NCBI GenBank assembly: GCA_016165875.1
Contig: JABBOT010000016.1
Location: forward strand, 4,296,230 to 4,360,229
Direction of reading: 5' to 3'
Length of the DNA stretch: 64,000 bases
Source: Acanthopleura granulata
Taxonomy: Eukaryota > Mollusca > Polyplacophora > Chitonida > Chitonidae
Both the position numbers and the translations under genes were made by a program. The notes below the pieces were generated by a model that saw only the letters and a program-made list of their open reading frames with translations, made no database searches and was not told where the DNA came from. Shown in pieces: positions 43,401-55,400 of the stretch (the stretch's first letter is position 1; each line of letters starts with the position of its first letter).

Positions 43401-46400
43401 TATTTAAGCTTTCAAGAATTTTCCCTTCATGCAATGATAGTTAGGGGCCACTTTCACAATACTTTACAAGACACTTTTTTTGGAACTTTTCTCGTAACAG
43501 ACATTTGCCACGATATGGCTGAGACATGCCAATGTGTGGCGTTAAGCCATAACCAGTCATTCATTCATAAAAGACGTCATCTGCGGTATAGCTAAAGGGA
43601 AATTCCCAGTAGTTACATCTAGTATGTGTACATGTGCTGGAACGCTGCTCCCATTACATGAATTTCAAACCAAACTTTATTAAATTTGATTCAATACATT
43701 CTGCTCAGTCAATTAGCATGCTAGCACAGCGCAATGACCCAGGAGCCTCCCACCAATGCAGTTGCTGTGAGTTCACGTCCAGTTCATGCTGGCTTCCTCT
43801 CAGGCTGTACATGGGAAGGAGTGCCCGTGGATGGTCGTGGGTTCCCCCGGGCTCTGCCCGGCATCATCCCACCATAATGCCAGCAGGCGTATGATTGAAA
43901 TATTCTTGAGTACTGCGTAAAATATCAATCAAATAAATAAACAAATAAACACATTCTGTAGATACCACAAACACACAGGCTGTAGACATAGATGTACATT
44001 CTAGTAATTTTGCTCAGCCTAACCGCTTGTTTTAATACTTAACGAGCTCTCAGAAGATTAGTGCTCTCTCAAACATCTACAAAATTCAGAAATCTTTATC
44101 CACAAATTATTGCCAAAAACAAGACTTAGCCGGTGGCAGATGAAACAGTGTTTGGTGCTTTTGTGACGAATTTGACGATGAAAACTATAAAATTCACGTA
44201 GTACGTCATCGAGCCAGGTAACTTTTCATGATGCGTAAGTCATTTGTTGTAAATTCTTTTGCGGACGAAGCAGTGAGGCACCGTACGTCACATGATGTCT
44301 TCCAGAAGGGTACTACAAAGGCCATTTTATTACACGTAGTGGCCAACCGTGGGTTTGAAGGTGCCTCTGTCTTGAGGGATATCAGTTTGAATTCTTACTT
44401 GTACAGTTTTTCCCGTTGGTGTCCAGTTCATAGCCCGTGTCACACATGCAGCGATATCCAACGGTGGCTAACTCGGGAACATGTGTGACTACACACAGAT
44501 GGTGACATCTTGCCTGGGCACATGGGTTGTGTGCTAGAAAAAATATTTGATTAATTTGTTATTTGATTAGCTCTTCGTTAACACTTTACTCAGGGACTTG
44601 GGAAAAATATCATGAAAGCAAAACGACATTAATGCCGAATTTGTACATGTGACTTAATTATACAGAAAATGTACTGCTTTGTTTCAAATGTGAATTAACA
44701 ACAAGTATTCTATTCAACTGATATCCAGGTACTCTCATAAGGGAATTTGCTGAATACCTAGACTAATGATAAGAATTCCTTGAAGTAAAACACATGCAGT
44801 TAAAATCTTGTATGCTGAATGAATAGGGGTGCTAGTGCAACACAATTACCCAGGAGTCTCTCACCAATGCAATCACTGTGCGTTCCAGCCAAGCTCATCT
44901 CCTGTGGGAAGGTCTGCCAGTAACCTGCAGATGTTTGTGGGTTTTTCACGAGCTCTGCCTGGCCTACTTCCATCATACTGCTGGTCGCCATTGTAGAAGT
45001 GAAATATTCTTGAGTACGGCACAAAACGCCAATCAAATAAAATAAGTAAATAAATAAACAAAACCTGAGTGCTCAGCGCAGAACCTGGGACAGATTCCAC
45101 AAAGCCTTTCTACATGCATGCTTAAGTTGGGACAGATTCCACAAAGCCTTTCTACATGCATGCTTAAGTTAAATTCATGCTTTTTCCACATGCCTGTGTA
45201 ACTTGAAATCACCTCTTTTCCTCATGCCTGTGTAACTTAAAGTTTGAAACATTTAAAGGCTACTTTTTGGGTCTGAAAAAATGAAACTCCTGTCCACACA
45301 TCCTAACACAAAAGCGTCAAACGGTTCAAATTTCGAGTACCAGAAACTAAGCATTGTGACCACATTTCAAATTTCACACAGCTCACAAATGGCTTTCTGG
45401 AATCAGCTCCACACAGATAAATTCTACCATGGCTATGAAGTTCTTTGTTCCCCCTTCTAGAACACTTCCATTCGTCAGCTTCACCTGAGATTTCTGCCGG
45501 TTGTAAAGCTGGATGCAGAGCCTCCACCGCCTGAGGTTTGAACCCCGACACCTGGTACACCTGTCTGACCGAAGCCAGCCCGTCAAACTTGTTCACGCTG
45601 ACCACGCCCATTTTGGTGAGGTCCGTCCAGTAGACGGTGTCCTCGAAGACGGCCACACCCGTGGGGGAGGGGATTGTCAGGCCACCAGAGATTATTATCT
45701 TCCTGTTAAAACAGTGATTTACTGATTGACAAATCAAATGATTTCAGGTATGGTAACGAACAAAGATACTGGAAATTTCCCCATAACAACATCAGCACTC
45801 TAAGCACAGTACATGTAGCTTACCTTGGTTTTGTTTATGAATTAGCCTCCAGGAACCCTGCCCACATGATTACTCAATTTTCAGGCTATCATGGCTCAGC
45901 AACAAAACCCCCTAACTTTCAAAGCTTTTTAAAGCCTGGCGAAGTCATACTTTCACTTTCCAATCTTTCCAAGTTTTTTTTATGGTAACTGCCACGTATG
46001 GACCGTGACCATGTGTACCAATTTCTGGAAAGTACCCCCAAACTTTTTATTGAATAAAATTGTTGGTGTCCATGGCAGTATTATTATCCTCAAGAGTTAG
46101 CCCCCTTTAATTTGGAAGTCCAAGTAACTGTTTTTACCCACTTCCAGCATGTGCAAATGTGTTAAATACTGACCAAGATTCCTTTATAGACAAGTAACGA
46201 TTATTCTTGTATTATCAAGACCATCCTTAAAAAACTGTTTGTTTGGCGTAAGCCAACCCTATGAGAAAAAATAGGGTCAGTCAGTTGGGGAATTCTTTTT
46301 ATTTATTCTGGCTCTTCAAAAAGATAGGAATTTTAAAGAAATTTATATGGTGAGAAAAATTTAAAGAAAAATGTTATCAAAATACCAATAAAAACTTTCA

Positions 46401-49400
46401 CAGAGGGCCCTTTCTGATGGGTTAGTTGAGTTATGCCCAACGGACTTATTTTTCAGGACGGACGAATCAATGAACCAAACAATCTGTCGATCAATCACGG
46501 TCATGACTGTACCTGAACCGCCCACCATTCTATCAAACAAGTCGATCAATCACTGTCATCACTGTACCTGAACCGCCCATCATTCTATCAAACAAGTCGA
46601 TCAATCACTGTAATGACTGTACCTGAACCGCCCATCATTATATCAAAACAAGTCGATCAATAACTATCATCACTCTACCTGAACCGCCCATCATAGTCTA
46701 CAGATTCCAAGTGGTCGAACTTGGAATCCGTCCAGTAAACCCGGCGGTTGATGGCGTCCACCGTGAGCCCCGAGGGGCCGTAGATTTTTGGAAGGGAGAG
46801 CTTCAGCCTGTGGGTGCCGTCCATGAACGCTCGCTCAATCTTTGGGGGGATGCTGTCTACTCGGCCAAGGTTACGGCCAACATCAGAGTAAAACATGTAC
46901 CTAAAAACATGAAACGTTACGCTTAGACTTTGCTTTCTGCCTGTACCTTTTAACTCTCTCTGAACTTCCCTAATTCCTTTGTTTGTTTGCTTGATTAAGG
47001 TTTAATTGACATCACTCTCAATATTATTTCAGTTATATCATGATGGTGTCTTCTCGTACCAGACCGGACCAAATGCTCATAACATCACAGTGCTGCTTCA
47101 CTGTAACGCCATGCTGAAGACACCAGACATGACATATGACCCAGTTACATTGGCAATACAGACATCAGTTCTTGGCCTATTGCTCAAGTGACATAGTCCC
47201 AAGATTATAGCTGTTGAAGTTGTAGGCATAACTTGCTTCAGGGCAGAACAATTTACAAGGCAGACCGTGTACCCGCTATGCTACTGCAGCCAGTCCCATG
47301 GTTTGCTTGTATGATGCAATACTTGCTAGATACATTTTAAAGGAAAATCGATCCCTCACCACACACCCAAATAAACACAGAAAGTCATCAATGCGGTCGC
47401 TGCAAGTTCAAGTCCATCTCACACTGGCTTCTTCTACCGTCATACAGGGGAAGGCCCACCAGCAAGCTGCGGATGGTCGTGGGTTTCTGTCGGGCTCTCC
47501 ACCTTAGTGCTGGCCGCCGACATGTAAGTGAAATATTCCTGAGCGTAAAGCAGTGTAAAACTCCAATCAGATAAATAAATAAAATAAACAGGTATTGCCA
47601 CCTTACCCAGATGCCGGATCCACGACCACCGAGGACGGGTTAATAAGTCCATCCGTAACCACACCCCTCTGGTGACTCGTATCTATGGAAACCACGTCAA
47701 TGCGACGCCCAGTTTTGTCAACAACGTACACATTATTCCCGATCCAGTCTACGGAAATTCCAACAGGCTCGGCGATCGATTTCAGTCCTAAATTTCTCAC
47801 GCTCTGCCCATCACTCAAGTTTGCTTCAAACACCTGGAAATATCAATCAACCATTCAGTAAATATATTGCATGCTTCCTATAAACTTTTGTTCTTTCTTT
47901 GCATAAAAGCTCACTTAGTATTCATGATGTTTCATGCTGATTGAATCACAAAGTTCAACACTGCCATAAACACTGTACCAATAAAAACTACATAAAATTA
48001 AACTATCTTGGCCCGGCTTCATGAAGCGTACTTAGAGCTAAGTAGCCTTTACCTGAGTGCACTTCCTATCTGTACATCACACACTGTTATGGCACTAAAG
48101 GAAATACTAAGTTAAGTGTGCTTCATGAAACTGAAGCATAAAGGTTAAATTAAATTATCACCAAAGTTCCTGAAAACACTATTTTCACAGTATGTCACTT
48201 TTAATTACTTATCTGTTTTAGTTTATTCTTGTCTACCATAACACTGCCTTTCCCTTAATCCATACCATTCGGTTTTATTGGTGGAGGAAACCAGAGCACC
48301 TAAGATAAACAGCACACCTCTGGGAAGCCACTGACAAACTTTCCCACTTAGGATACACAGATATGCAAACCATGTGATCTTCAACAAACATTTAAAATGG
48401 CCACCTGAAACTCGTCAACCGCTTAGCGTCACGAAAGCCCCACCCCCACATTAAGAAACCTACAAACACCATCGCCGTTTAAGGCTGGGAATGACCCCAT
48501 CATGCACCTCACGTGTCCTTTGGCCAAATACCTGGTGCAATTTTAACTATTGGCAGATCACTGTTAAAATAAATTTAATCAAACCTCTATGCGCATCCAG
48601 TGTAAAATTACAGGCCTTCGCACATGCTCTAATTTATTCATGATAAAATCCTGTTATTCTTGTGTTATCTCCCTGGAAGTCAAATAAGTCTTATTGAACT
48701 GAAACGGCACAGGAACCTGGCAGAGACTGGCCTATTCTGGAAAACAACTGAAGAAGTAATGAATAAGCACCTGTTTCAGTGAGCGTTCTGTCCAATACAC
48801 TGTTCCTTTCCCATAATGCACTGAGAAGTCCATCAGATTATCGGCCGTGACTTTCGGCTGGACGTCTTCTCCTAATTTATTCATGGTGAAAATCTGATGG
48901 CTAGTGGCCACCAAAAGCCTCATAGTGTCACCTGAACATTGAAAACGGAAAATGGTGTTAGCTCATTTAAAATTTTTACATCGTCACTGACTTCACTTGA
49001 GAATGTTCCACCTGTATATCTTACATGGGTGCAGGGGTTAAGACCCCGTTTCACGCAGCCCAAGTAGCGCTATGTGCACTCAAAATGCCACTCTGGTCAG
49101 AATACAACTGGGTAGAAATATTAAAATTATATGAAAGAAATTCTACGTAACAATCCTAATACTATGGTTTAACACGTTTTTGATGAATAACACTGTTTAA
49201 CCTAAACAGCTGAAGGCTCCTTAAAGAACAAAATGTCTGGCTGTGTCGGCAAAATTTTCCTGATGTGACGTGATAATATTCCTTGTATCATGTCAAATCA
49301 GGCAGATGTCATGTCAAGTAAGGCATTTAAGGCATTTGATAGGACAGCGTCATTTGTGGATACACGAAAGCGATTGATGATGTCACGTGTCACACCCCGC

Positions 49401-52400
49401 AAAGTTGAAAGGACAGAAAAATTTTGTTTCCATGTGTTCTGACAAAGCATATCATATCGGTTTTAATACACTGCAATAATATTGCAATATAGGAAAACAA
49501 TCTTTAGCATTTCACCTTGCTTTTAAGACTGAAGCTTTGACACCAAAGTAGCTCTTTAACTACCACTGCGACACAATACCTACAACCAGATTGGTAGATG
49601 TCATTTAGAAAGTGAATTTTACGTAACAGTATTATTGTTATTAGAGGTTACACTTTCTAGATATAGCACAAGTTCTAGTGCTGAAAATTGGCTGAGACTA
49701 ACGGTCAGCTACCTTCTATTTTGTAGAAGGCTGGTTGGGCGAGTGGTCCAGATGGTTGACATGTATTGCTGGTGATTTGGTGCCTGACTGAAATCCGTGG
49801 TTCGAAACCCGGATAGGTTTCAACCAATTTTCAGCACTAGGACTATATCTAGAAATTGTCATCTCTAATAACGATAACACTGTTACTTAATACCTACAAT
49901 ACTGGCTGCCATGGAAGTTACGTGAATATAACATTATATGCATTTAAAGGTTTACAGGTGCAAGAAGCAGGACAGAGCCTGTGCTGTCAATCATTGACGT
50001 AACTGTTTAATATTCATATCACGCCTATGCCCGCCCACAGAGGGCAGTTGTGTCAACCCCGCGAGAACTTAATGAGGCTTCGTCGCACTCCACGATGAAG
50101 TCCGACAGATTCTGTGAGCGTGGAGCCCACTACATTGTGAGTGACAGTTGCACATAGAAACTTTCATGACAATCTCTTCTTTACGAATTGAGTTTGTGAA
50201 CTGTGTTTGTTTGATATCAGAGAATCCTGAGGAGTAAAAACTCGAACTTTTCAACAACAACATATACGGCAAATCCCTGACTTTTAGCCTACAGACTTTA
50301 GTAGAGCACACTTACGAAGTTGACCATGATTACGGCTATATTCGGCCACACTTCACATTATGTTTCTAACGTAAAATTACTGATGTTTTTGTAGTTGTAA
50401 CTTGAGATATTCAGACTCCAGTTTATTATAATTTGAAAAGTACCAGTACACATATAGCCCAGAGGTCATGTCCGATAAATCAATACAAGAGAGCTCACTC
50501 TTGATAACTACGATTTATTCCCTTCAAAGCTTTGTCCCTTGCTTGTGTGTGACATTGTAAAGTAGCGCACATTGTTTGATTCTTTGTTTTTAATTCCGCT
50601 CTGAACTTTGTTCTCATTGTTTAATTTTATTCCAGCCTTTACCGCTTCCCACCCAGAATAAATGGTTCACAAACTAACTGCCGAGTGTTAGATTTGAGTG
50701 ATTCGATATTCAGCCGTGCTAGGTTAGCTGTCTGCTATGTTGTTCTGACAAGAGAAGCAGAACACAGCCAAGCCGTGGTGAAACAGCAGTGCCCTTTGCC
50801 TGGTACAGGCCAACTGGGGAGCTTCGAGGTAAAAAGAGTTCAACTGTGTCTTGTGACTTGTCAAAATGTCAGGTAATTTTGTTGATTTTAATTTACCGAT
50901 CATCTGTCTTGTCGTGTTAGGGAGGTACGACCTCTCCTTCAATCAGGAGTTTCTTAAATTAAACAACTTCCAGCTCCTCAATTTTCCCTATTGTACGTCT
51001 AGTCTTAATAACTATTTTTGAAACTTTTCTTACATGCCCACTTTATAGTAAATGTAATCAGAAATAGTTGCCTAACATTTTTGACAGGTCACATGGTACA
51101 GTAGGGTTTATCTTACCTTCAGCAATAAAAGAGTTTGATCACAAAACTAACATATTGAACCTTCTGATGCATTATAAAGGTTGTGTCCAAACCAGCAAGA
51201 ACTGGGTACCCTTTAAGACTACTGTAAAGTACTGTACTATACTATATTGTCCCATGGACAGGTTTTAATTTTATAAATTTTCTTACAAATATTGTATAAC
51301 ACAAACACATATGATCATATCTTCGAATGCTTCAAAATTGTGTTTCACCAATATTTTAATGTAATATATCAGTATTTAGATTTCTAGAGGCCAAATCACA
51401 CGACAGACAGTCACATTAATTCCCAAAATAATATCTTTCATGATTATAATATCAGCATTATGGCAACCTTAAACATCTGAAGTGCCCAGATGTCACTCCT
51501 GTATCCTAGACTCCACAAGGCACTCATATGTTCAGTGACCGTAATTTCCAACGGTTCAAAATTTGTCTTTACTGTATGTCCCTATGGTAGTTGCAATCAG
51601 TTTTAATAGGTAGGTTTTAAAAGGTAGTGACTTAATATTTTGAGGAATATTGATCCAAAAAGTTGATTGACACTTACTGGCTGGGACTCTGCAGGTCCGG
51701 TTGTTATGGAGACTGTAGCCATGGTAACAGGAGCATGTGTACTGGCCCACTGAGTTCTCACAAAGTTGGTCACAGTAGCCCCAGTCTGCACACTCGTTGT
51801 AATCTGTCAGTCAAACAGAGTGACAGGTTGTATTACACAAGGCTTTTGAGAATAAAGCAAAATGGATTTTCTTGGGCATAATGATGGTGATTACTTTGTT
51901 GCAGGATAAAGAAAAACATTACTTCTGGCGCTGAAACAAACACACATTTCTCCTTGGGAAGGTGGCATATCTGGATTGTAGTGCAATGTCTACAATCTAT
52001 CAGTTTCTATTGTAACGTCATGCTGTCTTTAATGACTTCAGGGGCCTCCGTGTCTCAGTCGGTTCACGCGCAATCACAGCACAATGACCCAAAGCCTCCC
52101 ACTAATGCGGTAGCTTTGAGTTCAAGTCCATCTCATGCTGGCTTCCTCTCCGGCCAAAGGTGGGAAGGCCTGCCAGCAACCTGTGGATGGTCGTTTGTTT
52201 CCTCCAGGCTCTGCCCAGTTTCCTCCCACCATAATGCTGGCCGCTGTCGTATAAGTGAAATATTCTTGAGTACGGCGTAAAACACCAATCAAATACATCC
52301 AAATAAATTAATGTGACTTCACTGTGATGAGCCGGGAACGGAACATTTGACGTCGATAAAGCCCCTGCTGCCGTGTGTTTGACAGGACCCCAATATTATA

Positions 52401-55400
52401 TCATTATACCCCCTCTCCCCCCCTCCACTCAAAAAAACCTCAAAACACATTTCTGAGGTCCAAAAGAATTTTCTGAATCAAGCTATTAAATAAATCTGTA
52501 ACTTAATAGTGCTGGAAAAATGTTCTGGTCAAACACAGCAGACTGTAAAAGGAAATCAAATCTGTCCTCACCCACACAAGTTCTGTTGTCCCCAGTGTCA
52601 ATAGCATACCCTGTCTCGCAGTAACAGATACCTCCAGTTGGGGTTGGCTGACATCGGTAATCACATGACAGGGCCCCGCAATACGAACTACCTGTCACCA
52701 AAACGTGCAAGTTAACATGTAGTCATTGATCAACTCTTCTTCCATCAGAACAGAAAAGGGCATAATTTGCTATTTTAATCCCAGTTTTGTGACGAATAGA
52801 AAAGTACATGGAGTTACAGCACATGAATAGTTTTGAAAGTCACAGCTTAAAACTGAGGTACAATACATTTTCCTGAATGTACAACTTAACATGTGCTTAC
52901 AATTCTTTACCAGTAGGTTAAAACTGTTTATGTTTCCAGACGAATTAACTGTAAGAACACATTGGTAATAAATTTCTTTATTTTGTTGAATACATCAAAA
53001 TTTACTCTACAGAAACAATCCTTGATTTAAAAAGGCTATTTCTAACACAGACAAGCAAGGAACAGCTCTAGCCATGCAAGCTCATATGGTCGATGAAGAG
53101 ACAAACGCCACAGCACATAACATATGAGTGTATAAAACCTGTACTCACTGCAGCTTGTGCCCTCGTCTCGGCCATTGCTGCAGTCCGGGGTGTTATCACA
53201 CACCTTGTTGATGGGGATACAGTCCCCTATCCCAGGGCAGGCCCACTCATGGGGCTTACAGCTGTACAAACCTGAAACAGTCGGTCCCCACACACCATCA
53301 CCCTCTTCCTTTATATGAATTCATTTATTTGATTCTAATGACGTACTCAAGGACTTTCCACATATGCAACTCTGGCCAGGAGGAAACTGGACTGCCCAGA
53401 AGTAAACCACTGACCTTTGGCAAATCACTGGTGAACATTTCCAAGCCTGCAAATCACAAGGTACCTGGAACTTTCAACAAAGTGGTATGACCATGTTGTC
53501 CATGTTGTTTAATTATGACTACACAAAGGTTTCTTGAAGCATACCACTTTTGCCGAAGGGATGTTTTCAAAAATATCACACACCTATTTTCTGGCTTGCA
53601 ATTTAATACTTGATGACGTACAGATACATATAGCCTAATTCCTCAACATTTTGACACATGGAAGAGCAACTTTCAGGGTCATTTATGCACATTTTTAATT
53701 TGATTTTGGAGACAAAACAATATTGGTTAGACTGTCCACTTTCAGGGCTTCACAAAAAGTATCATTTTATTTGTCAACGCTGAATAATGCCTTGCGAATA
53801 TACTCGAAAAAACCTTGCAAACATGCAGAAAGGTTGAAGAATTACAGTATGTACAGCATGCAATATTGGTGGACTTTGAGACAAATGATCTTACATGAAC
53901 TTTAGACTACATAAACAGCTCAAATGTGAGTCATCGACCTATCACGCTGACCAATAACCTCTGCATACAACAGAGACGTCCAAAGTCATGTTTGAAACCA
54001 CATCCAGTGTGTCTTAGCCACTAAAAGGCAAGCAACTTAACCACTGTCTTTTTTAATAACCGCTCTATTTTGTCTTTGTATCTTCACACACCACAGCCAA
54101 GTTCGTCGGACCCGTCTCCGCAATCATCTGTTCCATCACAGACCCAGTTCTGGGAGATACAATGCTCATTGGTGCACCTGAACTGGAAGGCTGAGCAGGA
54201 GGTACCCGCTGAAAACAGGGAAAATATGAATCTACTGACTGACATCTGACTGACTGACTGACTTATTGGCTGACAACAAGCTGACTGACTGACTGACTTA
54301 TTGGCTGACAACAAGCTGACTGATTGACTGGCCGACTGATTAATGCCATCATTTGAAATATGATTGTTGGGCAAAATCTGACTGACCCTCCAAAACAAGG
54401 TTGTATTGATAACGGAAAGTTTTACCAGGATTTTGATACCAGTTGATACCTGACTGATTGACCTTGACTGGTTGATTCTTCATTGATGGATTGACAATGG
54501 CTGATTGTTTGGTTGACTGAATGGTTCACTGATTGACTTATTAATTATTATTGATTCACTGACTGGATATTTGTTTGATTGGTTACTTTACTAATTAATA
54601 TACGGAGTGATTGATTTGTTGATTAAGGGTGTATGAACATAATTGGCCTGGCTCTCTATGGGACAATAAACTGGAGAATCTGATGACTAACTGATCAAAT
54701 GGCACATGACTCTTGACAAGCTCTCTGACTGATTGATCAACTCACTGACTAATTGATAAAACAGCATGCATAGATTCTTCCTTGCTTTATTCACTGATTC
54801 TACACTCACCTATGTGTGGTTCAGAATTTATACGTAGTTTGAAAATACTGACGCCCTGTTTCACTGAATGATACGGAACAATAACTAAATACACGTAAAT
54901 TCTGAACGAAAAAATATACACTGTGTTTCACCTAAAGTTTAACACTTTTAGAAGTACATCTAAGGCCTCTAATTGATACTCTTGATGCCAAAACTTATGT
55001 TTTTCTGTTAAGAAATTAATCAAATTTCACAAAATAAAAAAAAAATTGGACTGGCCCCTAAGAGTTGTATTTCTCTTCACACTGAATAGGTTGTCTCAAA
55101 ACCACGACCTAAAATTAATTAGGAGAAGCCACTGATTTATCTCAAGCCGCTGAACTTGCTGCCTTGCGATTTAATCAGATAAGAGAGACTCATAAAATTT
55201 TTTACTAACCAGCAGACATTTACAAGCATTTTGGCTCTTAAAAAGCCAGGTTCATTTCAACCCCTATAGAATGCCATCACTATACACCTCACCCCAAACC
55301 CTACAGGCTAAACATAAGGTTAATGAATTCTTACAAAATTTATTCCTGTTCCAAGACATTACATAGTGACCTTTCACTTATCTGAGTAACACTTGACAGA

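Noticed and set aside
50069..50311. Minus-strand 80-codon frame between E5 and E6
   Set aside because: No module similarity; E5 and E6 join directly in phase 1 and reproduce the usual LRP1 spacing between EGF 2 and propeller 1.
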